From NCBI RefSeq assembly GCF_006159205.1, contig NZ_CP040812.1, forward strand, positions 1-64,000: a stretch of 64,000 nucleotides of DNA. Reading direction: 5' to 3'. Every line of letters begins with the position of its first letter. Position 1 is the stretch's first letter. Positions 29,995 through 37,456 of the stretch are shown here, one piece after another. Position numbers and translations under genes: made by a program. Source of the DNA: Antarcticibacterium flavum (GTDB taxonomy: Bacteria > Bacteroidota > Bacteroidia > Flavobacteriales > Flavobacteriaceae). The notes under the pieces were generated by a model that was given only the letters and a program-made list of their open reading frames with translations, was not told the origin of the DNA and made no database searches.

Positions 29995-30449
29995 TGGGGT
30001 TTTTAAAGGAATTTAAGGAGTTTGCTGTAAAAGGCAATATGATAGATATGGCGGTGGGGATCATCATAGGTACCGCCTTTAATAAGGTGGTAGATGTGCT
30101 CGTGAAACAGGTCGTAATGCCGCCACTATCAATGATGACAGAAGGGGTTAACTACGCTTCAAGGAGAATAGTCCTGCGGGAAGGTGTTGCAGAACAGCCG
30201 GGTGTTTCCCCTGCAGTAGAGGAGATAGCAATAGGATATGGAGCCCTCGTGGAGGCACTCATAGATTTTTTGATTATAGGGATGACCATATTCCTGGTGG
30301 TGAAATTAATGAACAGGTTTCGAAGAAAATCTGAAGATCCCAAAGACAAAACAGTCGAAACTCCAAAGAATATTGAATTGCTTACCAATCTTAATGAGTT
30401 AATGGAGGAGCAAAATAAATTATTACGAAAAGGCGGGCAAAATAACTGA
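29994..30449 (+). CDS. mscL: large-conductance mechanosensitive channel
   Basis: MscL opens under membrane tension and releases solutes on hypo-osmotic shock. The 151-residue product has the N-terminal amphipathic helix (MGFLKEFKEFAVKGN) and TM1 (MIDMAVGIIIGTAFNKVVDVL). The periplasmic loop reads MPPLSMMTEGVNYA, TM2 is YGALVEALIDFLIIGMTIFLVVKLMN, and the tail is charged and helical. The ATG overlaps the parC stop (TAATG), so translation may be coupled. That is an unusual partnership of osmotic safety valve and topoisomerase. Confidence 0.95.
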   Translation: MGFLKEFKEFAVKGNMIDMAVGIIIGTAFNKVVDVLVKQVVMPPLSMMTEGVNYASRRIVLREGVAEQPGVSPAVEEIAIGYGALVEALIDFLIIGMTIFLVVKLMNRFRRKSEDPKDKTVETPKNIELLTNLNELMEEQNKLLRKGGQNN

Positions 30450-30451
30450 TA

Positions 30452-30826
30452 TTACTCAATACGTTTAACCTCTCCCTTTTCTTTCTGGCTGTCTCCAACC
30501 AGGCCGTACTCAAAGGTGTAGGAGTCTTTCCCTGTCGTAAGGATCTTTATATGAATTGGCTGTCTCTCTGCCCGGTTCTTCGGGTTTAAATTCTTAATTA
30601 TATACTCGCAATCATTCAGCCATCTTACAGAAGAGGTATCGGTTTTCCCCTGGAAATGATCAATTTCAATAGAGTCATTTCTTACAAATCTTGAAGTGAC
30701 GATCTCCCCATTGAGGTAAGTTTCAAATTCAAAGGTTCCGGTCCTGTAACTGGCACAATCCCGTTCAGGGGAATAACATCCGGTGAATAACACTAAAACA
30801 CATAAAACAACCGGGAAATACTTCAT
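30452..30826 (-). CDS. small putative lipoprotein of unknown function
   Basis: The start at 30826 (MKYFPVVLCVLVLFTGCYS) gives a 124-residue protein with a lipobox (LFTGC), so it should be a membrane-anchored lipoprotein. The longer upstream frame lacks a signal. The body is probably a small beta-barrel-like domain (GTFEFETYLNGEIVTSRFVRNDSIEI, SVRWLNDCEYIIKNL). It lies about 85 nt downstream of the HTH gene on the same strand and may share its transcript. It ends two bases from mscL (convergent). Confidence 0.75.
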   Translation of the reverse strand: MKYFPVVLCVLVLFTGCYSPERDCASYRTGTFEFETYLNGEIVTSRFVRNDSIEIDHFQGKTDTSSVRWLNDCEYIIKNLNPKNRAERQPIHIKILTTGKDSYTFEYGLVGDSQKEKGEVKRIE

Positions 30827-30910
30827 TCTTAAGGCTTTTTGGGTCCAGGGGCAACAAGAGCTAACTCTCCCTGGATTTAAATGCAAAATAAAGCTTTTCA
30901 AGGGTAATAT

Positions 30911-31330
30911 TCAATTTTCAAAGGCTTCAAAAGAACCGTCAGTGTAAAAAATTACTATTTTTTTTATTTCTTTTCCTGTCCGGGTTGTATCAGAGGCAGG
31001 AGTGGCTGATAAATTGCCTGGGGGAGCAACACCTTCCTGGGTGGAAGAAGGTGCGGGAGTAGCAACAGAGGGGGAGGCTTTAGGAGGTTCTTGCTTTGAT
31101 ACATCGGTTGGAAAACTTCCTTTCCCATTCAGCAACCAATAGAGTTCTACCTCGGGGTAAGTTTGAACTATTTTGAGAACAAAATCAAGGCTGGGTTTAT
31201 TCCTTCCCGAGATAATATGTGAAATAGAAGAGCGGCCCACATCTATCGCATCTGCAAATGCAGCGGCAGAAAGATCATAATATTCCATCACTTTTTGCAA
31301 CCTGTTGCTAAACTCATCACTGTTTACCAT
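30911..31330 (-). CDS. XRE-type helix-turn-helix transcriptional regulator
   Basis: Residues ~8-65 form a Cro/C1-type HTH: RLQKVMEYYDLSAAAFADAI, VGRSSISHIISGRNKPSLDF. A Pro/Ser/Thr/Ala-rich linker (~85-120) leads to a short conserved tail (IKKIVIFYTDGSFEAFEN) common in flavobacterial homologues. The upstream region holds three 16-bp palindromes spaced exactly 35 bp. One covers the start codon and one overlaps a candidate -7 box of this gene. That suggests it represses itself and the divergent M14 peptidase gene. The regulator-operator link is inferred, not shown. Confidence 0.85.
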   Translation of the reverse strand: MVNSDEFSNRLQKVMEYYDLSAAAFADAIDVGRSSISHIISGRNKPSLDFVLKIVQTYPEVELYWLLNGKGSFPTDVSKQEPPKASPSVATPAPSSTQEGVAPPGNLSATPASDTTRTGKEIKKIVIFYTDGSFEAFEN

Positions 31331-31361
31331 TGTAAATTATGTTTCAATTTAATTCTGTTTA

Positions 31362-31369
31362 CAAATGTA
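31362..31369 (-). promoter_or_regulatory. -7 box (TACATTTG) for the HTH gene inside operator site 2
   Basis: The minus strand reads TACATTTG, an exact TAnnTTTG match 31 nt before the start at 31330. It is contained in a palindromic site, as expected for a repressible promoter. Confidence 0.5.
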
Positions 31370-31609
31370 ATAAATAAGAACCAGTCCATCTGCATACAAT
31401 TGTAAACATATAGTTTTTAAAATAAACTAAAGGTCTACATAAGCATATATAAACAACTAAAATTAAGCAAATTAAGTATCAATTATTGGCGGCATGGATT
31501 TTTTCCCAACACCTATGATCTATTTGTTGTTTCAGGAGCTTTCAGTTGTTTACAAAGTTAAACATAATTAGAATTTAAGACTGTTTACAATTGTAAAATT
31601 TGCTTTATT

Positions 31610-31617
31610 TACTTTTG
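31610..31617 (+). promoter_or_regulatory. -7 box (TACTTTTG) for the M14 gene inside operator site 6
   Basis: An exact TAnnTTTG match, only 5 nt before the ATG. A TTG lies 16 nt upstream within site 5. If used, the transcript would be leaderless or nearly so. Confidence 0.45.
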
Positions 31618-31622
31618 TAAAC

Positions 31623-32798
31623 ATGGAAAAAACATCAATTACCTCATATGAGGATTTCATTGTAAACTATTCACTTTATAAGGAAGAAAGGCTCCAGGGC
31701 CGTTACCTTAATTTTGATCATATAGAAAAGGCTATTCACGAAGTTGGTTCAGCTTTTAAATTTTATGAAGTTGGGAAATCTCATATGGGGGAACCTATCC
31801 ATAGAATTACTGTGGGCAATGGTAAAATAAAAATTTTTGCATGGTCACAAATGCACGGGAATGAATCTACCACTACAAAAGCGGTTTTTGATATTCTTAA
31901 GTCCTTCAGGATATTTGCTAATGAGGAATATATTGAAAGCCTTCTTAAAGAGCTTCAAATTTGTTTTGTTCCCATGCTCAATCCAGATGGCGCCAGAGCT
32001 TATACAAGAGTAAATTCTCGTGGAGTTGACCTTAACAGGGATGCCCACAACCGGGAAGAGGAAGAAAGCAAAGTCTTGAGAAAGGTATATAATGAATTTA
32101 AGCCTCATTATTGCTTTAATCTGCACGACCAACGTACTATTTTTAGTGCCGGCCCAAAACCCTTACCTGCTACTATTTCGTTTTTAACTCCCGCAATGAA
32201 TGAGGAGAGGAGCGTCACGCCTTCAAGGAAAGCATCTATGAAAGTGATTGTAGCGATGAATGAGCGACTTCAGGAAAAAATCCCCGGAATGGTTGGCAGG
32301 TACAGCGATGCTTTTAATATTAACTGCACAGGCGATACGTTTCAATCGCTCGATGTTCCCACCATCCTGTTTGAAGCAGGACATTATTATAATGACTACG
32401 AGCGGGAAAAGGTCCGGGAGTTTCTTGTACAGGCTTTAATTACTGCCCTGGAGGTCATTGCTGCAAAAAAGATAAACACTAAAAGTGAGGAGGATTATTT
32501 CAATATACCTCAAAATGAGAAGCTGTTCTTTGATGTTATTTTACGAAGAGCACTCCTGAAGGATCAAATAGTCGATATCGCCATTCAATACAATGAAGAG
32601 TTGGTGGATAATAAAATAGAATTCATACCCTGCATTGAAAAGATAGAAGCCAATTTAAAATTTTATGGGCATAAGGAAATTGACTGTGAGGAAAAAGAAG
32701 TTAAGCTTTCAGATGGAGGAGAGGTCAGCGAAAACGTTATAGTTCATAATCTTCTTCTTAAAAATGAAGTTTTAATTATAAAATATGCAAATAACTGA
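31623..32798 (+). CDS. M14-family zinc carboxypeptidase
   Basis: The 391-residue protein has no signal peptide, so it probably acts in the cytoplasm. The zinc ligands appear as His78 and Glu81 (QMHGNES) and His168 (FNLHDQ). The substrate-binding motif is NSRGVDLNRD (~131-140), and the probable catalytic Glu251 is in ILFEAGHYYND. This pattern matches M14 peptidases related to succinylglutamate desuccinylase-like and murein-peptide amidases. It faces the HTH gene across the operator array, two sites of which cover its presumed promoter. An Lrp-type regulator gene follows. The substrate is unknown; an amino-acid or peptide metabolite is plausible. Confidence 0.88.
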   Translation: MEKTSITSYEDFIVNYSLYKEERLQGRYLNFDHIEKAIHEVGSAFKFYEVGKSHMGEPIHRITVGNGKIKIFAWSQMHGNESTTTKAVFDILKSFRIFANEEYIESLLKELQICFVPMLNPDGARAYTRVNSRGVDLNRDAHNREEEESKVLRKVYNEFKPHYCFNLHDQRTIFSAGPKPLPATISFLTPAMNEERSVTPSRKASMKVIVAMNERLQEKIPGMVGRYSDAFNINCTGDTFQSLDVPTILFEAGHYYNDYEREKVREFLVQALITALEVIAAKKINTKSEEDYFNIPQNEKLFFDVILRRALLKDQIVDIAIQYNEELVDNKIEFIPCIEKIEANLKFYGHKEIDCEEKEVKLSDGGEVSENVIVHNLLLKNEVLIIKYANN

Positions 32799-32830
32799 AA
32801 ATCGTTACTAATTATTTATTGAATTTGTAT

Positions 32831-32838
32831 TAATTTTG
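32831..32838 (+). promoter_or_regulatory. -7 box (TAATTTTG) upstream of the Lrp/AsnC gene
   Basis: An exact TAnnTTTG match 26 nt before the start at 32865. No well-spaced TTG was found. Confidence 0.35.
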
Positions 32839-32864
32839 TTTTTCATTTAAAGACGTTAAGAGTT

Positions 32865-33344
32865 ATGGCAAAGTACAAATTAGACGATACAGATCATCAA
32901 ATTCTCGATATGCTAATTGAGAATACCCGCACCCCTTTTACAGATATAGCAAAAAAATTAAATATTTCTGCAGGAACAGTTCACGTAAGGGTGAAAAAAA
33001 TGGAAGAAGCGCAAATTATACTTGGTTCTTCCCTTACCCTTAATTATGAAAAACTGGGGTATGCCTTTATTGCCTATGTTGGTATATTTTTGAAGAATAC
33101 ATCCCAAACAAAATTTGTATTGGAACGTATTAATGATATCCCATTTGTTACTGTTGCTCACGTAACTACAGGCAAATTCAATGTGTTTTGTAAAATACGT
33201 GCACGAAATACGCAACATGCCAAGGAAATTATTTTCCAGCTGGACGATATAGAAGGGGTTTACAGAACAGAGACAATGATCTCTCTTGAAGAAAGTATGA
33301 ATGATAAGAAAAGATTGATGCATTCTATTTTCAAGAGTATGTAA
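32865..33344 (+). CDS. Lrp/AsnC-family transcriptional regulator
   Basis: The 159-residue protein has an N-terminal winged HTH (LDDTDHQILDMLIENTRTPFTDIAKKLNISAGTVHVRVKKME) and a C-terminal RAM domain that binds amino acids and oligomerises (VAHVTTGKFNVFCKIRARN, IEGVYRTETMISLEES). Such proteins sense amino acids and control their metabolism. It lies 66 nt after the M14 gene. It has its own candidate -7 box and a terminator, so it may be independent. The effector is not evident from the sequence. Confidence 0.93.
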   Translation: MAKYKLDDTDHQILDMLIENTRTPFTDIAKKLNISAGTVHVRVKKMEEAQIILGSSLTLNYEKLGYAFIAYVGIFLKNTSQTKFVLERINDIPFVTVAHVTTGKFNVFCKIRARNTQHAKEIIFQLDDIEGVYRTETMISLEESMNDKKRLMHSIFKSM

Positions 33345-33362
33345 CTTTATTAAACTTATATT

Positions 33363-33400
33363 AAACCTCCTTTGATATCTAGTGTTGAAGGGGGTTTTTT
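33363..33400 (+). terminator. hairpin terminator after the Lrp/AsnC gene
   Basis: AAACCTCCTT pairs with AAGGGGGTTT (one G-T pair) and is followed by a T-run, 18 nt past the stop. Confidence 0.7.
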
Positions 33401-33441
33401 ATATCTTGTAGTTATATGAATAATAACGAAAGTCTTATTAT

Positions 33442-33958
33442 ATGACCCTTGCCAATTTACCAATTTCGGAATATCCTGCTTATTACCAAAAGTATATAGA
33501 CCAATTGCCGCAGGATGATCTACTAAGCCTGTTAAACGGGCAGGGAAAAGAAATGTCTTCATTTTTGGAGGGTCTCAATCAAGATGATCTTAAAAACATT
33601 ATGCGCCAGGGAAATGGACTGTGGCCCAGGTTTTACAGCATCTTTTTGATACCGAGAGAATTTTCCAATATAGGGCTTTGTGTATTTCCAGGGGAGATAA
33701 AACCCCATTGCCCGGGTTTGACCAGGACTCCTATGTACCTGCCTCTTTTGCCACGGAAAGAAAAGGGGAAGATCTTCTTGAAGAATATAAAGCCATTAGA
33801 GCATCTGGAATCTGTTTATTTAAAAGTTTCAGTAATACCATGCTTAAGGAGAAAGGTGTCTCCAGTGGGGGGAGTTAAGCGTAGCTGCTGCCGGTTTTAT
33901 CATTGCCGGGCATGAGAAGCATCATCTAAGGTTATTTCAATCTCATTACAAATTATGA
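33442..33958 (+). pseudogene. DinB-family protein, two frameshifts
   Basis: The N-terminus (LANLPISEYPAYYQKYIDQL) is open until about 33596. Adding one A there continues as GKWTVAQVLQHLFDTERIFQYRALCISRGD, typical of the DinB four-helix bundle with its metal-binding His. A second break near 33873 (six Gs where seven are needed) leads to AAGFIIAGHEKHHL, the other His cluster. The repaired stop at 33958 overlaps the next ATG (ATGA), which supports the repair. DinB-superfamily proteins include metal-dependent transferases and damage-induced proteins; the function here is unknown. Confidence 0.8.
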
Positions 33959-34956
33959 GGAAGATTAAAACCTTTTTCAGTCTTATTAAAAAGACCTACT
34001 TCAGCTGGAACAGTAATGATCCCTGGGCAGAGAGTGCTATTATAGCATATTACACTCTTTTTTCTCTTCCATCACTTTTGATCATCGTTGTTTCCATAGC
34101 AGGTTATTTTTTTGGAAGAGAGGCTGTACAGGGTAAGCTAACCGACCAGATTACTGAATTTATTGGGGCAGATGCAGCCAGAGCAGTGGAAGGAATGATC
34201 ACCAGTGCTGCAATCACAGAAAACTCCACCTGGGCAATTGTTTTTGGTGTGGCTATGTTATTATTTGGAGCAACCGGGGTTTTTTTCAGATTAAAAAAAT
34301 CCATGAACAACATCTGGAACGTCGCAGCCAAAAAAGAGACATTTATGCGAATGGTCCTGGACAGGGTTATATCTTTTGGAATGGTGCTGGCAATAGGCTT
34401 TTTAATGTTAATGGCGCTGGTAATATCAGCTCTGGTCGCCATACTTGGTGATTATATTGGAGATACGGCTCCCGTAATTACGACTGTTGGTTTGAAGATC
34501 CTTAATTATGTATTATCATTTGTTTTTATCACAGTACTGTTTGGAGCTATTTTTAAATTGCTGCCAGATATTCATTTGAAATGGAGGATCACAATTTACG
34601 GTGCTGCCTTAACTACTATTCTCTTTCTTATAGGTGAATTTCTCATGGGTTACTATTTTGGTCAAAGCAATCCCGGCTCTGTCTATGGAGGGGCTTCATC
34701 TATTGTTCTTATCCTATTGTGGGTAAATTACACCTGCCTCATTATGTTTTTTGGAGCAGAATTTACTGTACAATATGCCTTGCATAAAAATGAAAGAATA
34801 AGGCCTAATAGGTTTAGTGAGCCAGCAATTTTTAAGGAGCTGGAAAAGCTGGAAAAAAAGAACGTAAAACTACAGGAGGACCATAAACTGCTTCAAAGAA
34901 TTAAAGCCACTATAGACGTGGAGAGGGAAAGGGAAGAGTGTGAAACCGATGATTAA
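33955..34956 (+). CDS. YihY/BrkB-family inner membrane protein
   Basis: The 333-residue protein has about six transmembrane segments. It opens with FFSLIKKTYFSWNSNDPWAESAIIAYYTLFSLPSLLIIVVS, then FGVAMLLFGATGVFFRLKKSMNNIWNV and SSIVLILLWVNYTCLIMFFGAEFTVQYA. These are hallmark blocks of the YihY family, once misnamed ribonuclease BN. The C-terminal ~45 residues are a charged coiled coil (ELEKLEKKNVKLQEDHKLL). The start overlaps the restored DinB stop by ATGA. The transported substrate, if any, is not known. Confidence 0.92.
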   Translation: MRKIKTFFSLIKKTYFSWNSNDPWAESAIIAYYTLFSLPSLLIIVVSIAGYFFGREAVQGKLTDQITEFIGADAARAVEGMITSAAITENSTWAIVFGVAMLLFGATGVFFRLKKSMNNIWNVAAKKETFMRMVLDRVISFGMVLAIGFLMLMALVISALVAILGDYIGDTAPVITTVGLKILNYVLSFVFITVLFGAIFKLLPDIHLKWRITIYGAALTTILFLIGEFLMGYYFGQSNPGSVYGGASSIVLILLWVNYTCLIMFFGAEFTVQYALHKNERIRPNRFSEPAIFKELEKLEKKNVKLQEDHKLLQRIKATIDVEREREECETDD

Positions 34957-35064
34957 TAAAGGTTTAACGTAGCACCCGCTTAATTTATAAACCTCTTAAG
35001 ACGTCGTCCCGCCTATATCCTGTAAATTTAAAAAACTGAATTTTTTAATTTAAAAACAGGAAAA

Positions 35065-35613
35065 ATGAAAAAGAGAATAGCCATTTTGGCTACCAATGGA
35101 TTTGAAGAAAGTGAATTGAAATCACCTAAAGAAGCAATGGAAAAGGAAGGCTTCCAGGTGGATATTGTGAGTTTGGAATCGGGAAAAATTAAAGCCTGGA
35201 ATGAAGGCAACTGGTCAAAGGAATATGATGTTGACTACACTCTGGATGAAGTTACCCCAAAAGACTATAATGCATTAGTTTTACCCGGGGGAGTAATAAA
35301 TCCAGATTATTTGAGAAGAAGTGATGATGCCCTGGTTTTTGTTAGAAAATTCTTTGAGCAAAAGAAACCTGTGGCGGCCATTTGCCACGCAGCCTGGACC
35401 CTAATAAGTGCAGATGTGGTTAAGGGTAGAAAAATGACCTCTTTTCACTCTATTAAAAAAGACCTTATGAATGCAGGTGCAAATTGGGTTGATGAAGAAG
35501 TAGTTGTGGATCAGGGATTTGTTACTAGCAGGAATCCAGATGATCTTCCTGCATTTAATGCAAAAGTAATTGAGGAAATTAAAGAAGGTAAACACGAAGA
35601 ACAGCACGCATAA
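35065..35613 (+). CDS. DJ-1/PfpI-family protein (type 1 glutamine amidotransferase-like)
   Basis: The 182-residue alpha/beta protein has the nucleophile elbow AAICHAAWTL with Cys107 followed by His108, and an N-terminal acidic residue in GFEESEL. This is the PfpI/YhbO pattern of stress-related cysteine hydrolases and deglycases. The NPDDLPAFN tail region is also typical. It is monocistronic: the 108-nt upstream gap holds no obvious terminator, and a strong terminator follows it. It is probably cytoplasmic; the actual substrate is debated for the family. Confidence 0.92.
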   Translation: MKKRIAILATNGFEESELKSPKEAMEKEGFQVDIVSLESGKIKAWNEGNWSKEYDVDYTLDEVTPKDYNALVLPGGVINPDYLRRSDDALVFVRKFFEQKKPVAAICHAAWTLISADVVKGRKMTSFHSIKKDLMNAGANWVDEEVVVDQGFVTSRNPDDLPAFNAKVIEEIKEGKHEEQHA

Positions 35614-35632
35614 AATAAAGTTCTTTAATATA

Positions 35633-35690
35633 AAAACCTGCATAAAACCACCTTGTAAGACAGGAGGGTTTTATGCAGGTTTTATTTTTT
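35633..35690 (+). terminator. strong hairpin terminator whose T-tract is the MITE target
   Basis: A 17-bp perfect stem (arms containing CCTGCATAAAACC and GGTTTTATGCAGG) ends in ATTTTTT. The mobile element inserted directly in this T-tract and duplicated ATTTTTTAT. Confidence 0.85.
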
Positions 35691-35692
35691 AT

Positions 35693-35864
35693 CATTGGTG
35701 TCGCGTCAACCTCAACACGGGGATGGTTTTGATCTAAAAGAGTTTAGGAAAATCCGGGCTTTTTAGAATTGGGTAAAGCGCTGTTTTCCATTGATTCAGA
35801 TTTTAGTCCAGGTTCTATATTCTGGCGGCGGAAGCGGTCCAGACTCTTTAACCGGACAACAATG
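35693..35864. mobile_element. MITE-like non-autonomous element, copy 2 (172 bp)
   Basis: It begins CATTGGTGTC and ends GGACAACAATG, inverted ends with one mismatch. Perfect 9-bp direct repeats ATTTTTTAT lie at 35684-35692 and 35865-35873. The right half matches copy 1 at 24.6-24.9 kb, including GCGGAAGCGGTCCAGACTC. Relative to copy 1 it lacks about 50 bp near the left end. It encodes no protein. The insertion lies exactly between the terminator of the PfpI gene and the stop codon of the convergent gene. Confidence 0.88.
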
Positions 35865-35869
35865 ATTTT

Positions 35870-36184
35870 TTATAATTTATCCTCCTCATCTTCATCTGCT
35901 TCTTCCTCGATTTCTTTTTCCGGAATATCTACAATTGGCTCATTAAAATCTGAATCATCGTAATCATCTTCATCATAATTGGCCATAGTATTCTCCAGTC
36001 TTGTACTTACCTTCACAAGATAAATTGAATCCTCTGTCCTCACTTCAACAGCTTCAATAGTCTCATTTTTAGCATTTTTAAAGGAGATGATCTGGTCATC
36101 ATCATAACCATCGGGATATTTCTCTACTAGAAGGCTCAGGATCTCTGGTGTAAGTTTTTTGTAATCTACAATGACTCTTTTCAT
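35870..36184 (-). CDS. small acidic protein of unknown function
   Basis: The start at 36184 (MKRVIVDYKKLTPEILSLLVEKYPDG) gives 104 residues. An upstream in-frame start would add 7 unsupported residues. The N-terminal 65 residues look like a small alpha/beta domain. The last 40 are strongly acidic (YDEDDYDDSDFNEP, EKEIEEEADEDEED). The family is common in flavobacteria but has no known function to my knowledge. The stop codon lies within the 9-bp target duplication of the adjacent MITE-like element. Confidence 0.8.
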   Translation of the reverse strand: MKRVIVDYKKLTPEILSLLVEKYPDGYDDDQIISFKNAKNETIEAVEVRTEDSIYLVKVSTRLENTMANYDEDDYDDSDFNEPIVDIPEKEIEEEADEDEEDKL

Positions 36185-36273
36185 AACTATTATTTGACTG
36201 TGCAATTATAATAAAAATTGGATTATAACCAATTGAGGAAATAATTTAAAAAAATAAAACTGAACCGCAATCC

Positions 36274-37353
36274 TTATTCTTTCTTTTTAAGATTATTATA
36301 GTATTCAAGTGCCTCTGTTTGCAGTTGTTGAGGGACCTCGCAGTCTATTACGGCTTTCCCAATTTTTTCCAGAAGTACAAATTTGATCTTTCCATGGGAG
36401 TTCTTTTTGTCAAATTTCATTAACTCCATGATGGGTTCGTAATCTTCCCGCTCCATATTTGAAACAGGATAGCTGTTTAAAAGGTTATTTGTGATCTCTT
36501 CCAGGTCTTCCTGGGGAAGGGAAGTTAAATGGTTTGATATGTATGCTGCAATGATCATCCCTGCAGCAACAGCTTCCCCGTGAAGCAAGCGTTTCTTATG
36601 AGGGTGGTCCAGGTAAAATGATTCAATTGCATGGCCAAAGGTGTGACCAAAATTAAGTGTCTTTCTTAAATTTTCTTCCCTGGGATCCTTTTTAACGATT
36701 GTTGTTTTGATTTCAACAGATTCTGCAATTATGCTTTCAAGATCATCCAGGGTAAGTTTGCCAAGGTCATTGGCTTTATGCCAGTAATCCCTGCTGGCAA
36801 TAAGGCCATGTTTAAGGATCTCTGCCAGGCCACTTCTCATTTCTACTGCTGGCAGCGTTTCCAGGAAGGTGGTATTTATAATGACCATCTCCGGTTGAGA
36901 TATCACTCCAATTTGGTTCTTAAGGTTACCCAGGTCCACTCCGGTTTTTCCGCCAACCGAGGCATCCACCATTGAAAGCAGGGTAGTAGGGATGTTGATA
37001 TAGTCTATGCCGCGTTTAAAGGTGCTGGCCACAAAACCTCCAAGGTCTGTCACCACCCCACCTCCCAGGTTTATGAGCAGTGCCTTTCTGTCTGCTCCCA
37101 GCTCACTTAAAGCTTCCCAAATTCCTGTACAGGTCTCAATATTCTTGTTTTGTTCTCCCTCTTCCATTTCAATAACTTCTGTCACACAGGTAGTTTCCAA
37201 TTTTTGAAGCAGTCGTGTAAGGCAAAGTTCCCTGGTGTTACTGTCAACTAAAATGAAGATGATAGAAGGTGATTTCGAACTTAAAAAGTTATTTAGTTGT
37301 GCATAACCATCTTCAGAATAAAAAACCGGTGCCAGTTGCGCGTCCAAAGTCAT
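36274..37353 (-). CDS. aroB: 3-dehydroquinate synthase
   Basis: AroB, the second shikimate-pathway enzyme, cyclises DAHP using NAD and a divalent metal. The 359-residue protein has the NAD-binding block LLINLGGGVVTDLGGFVASTFKRGID and the DASVGGKTGVDLGNLKNQIG active-site stretch. GLAEILKHGLI and NFGHTFGHAIESF provide metal-ligand Glu and His residues. The divergent neighbour is proline dehydrogenase, a pairing often seen in Bacteroidota. No other aro genes are adjacent. Confidence 0.96.
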   Translation of the reverse strand: MTLDAQLAPVFYSEDGYAQLNNFLSSKSPSIIFILVDSNTRELCLTRLLQKLETTCVTEVIEMEEGEQNKNIETCTGIWEALSELGADRKALLINLGGGVVTDLGGFVASTFKRGIDYINIPTTLLSMVDASVGGKTGVDLGNLKNQIGVISQPEMVIINTTFLETLPAVEMRSGLAEILKHGLIASRDYWHKANDLGKLTLDDLESIIAESVEIKTTIVKKDPREENLRKTLNFGHTFGHAIESFYLDHPHKKRLLHGEAVAAGMIIAAYISNHLTSLPQEDLEEITNNLLNSYPVSNMEREDYEPIMELMKFDKKNSHGKIKFVLLEKIGKAVIDCEVPQQLQTEALEYYNNLKKKE

Positions 37354-37429
37354 ATTTTATAAGGTTTGAGCTATATTTTGAAAAGTCGAAAATAAGGAGA
37401 ATTTTAATAAAAATTCATTTCTCAATATT

Positions 37430-37437
37430 TATCTTTG
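37430..37437 (+). promoter_or_regulatory. -7 box (TATCTTTG) for the proline dehydrogenase gene
   Basis: An exact TAnnTTTG match 19 nt before the start at 37457. No good -33 TTG was seen. Confidence 0.4.
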
Positions 37438-37456
37438 TTGTATTAATAATTTTATA

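Larger units (their letters stand above)
31322..31622. promoter_or_regulatory. array of six 16-bp palindromic operator-like sites
   Basis: Sites match GTTTACAATTGTAAAC to varying degrees at 31322-31337, 31357-31372, 31392-31407, 31548-31563, 31583-31598 and 31607-31622. Centre-to-centre spacings are 35, 35, 156, 35 and 24 bp. The last site abuts the M14 ATG; the first overlaps the HTH start codon. Confidence 0.8.

Noticed and set aside
30827..30901. An extended start for the small lipoprotein
   Set aside because: The extension has no signal sequence; the start at 30826 gives a proper lipobox signal peptide.
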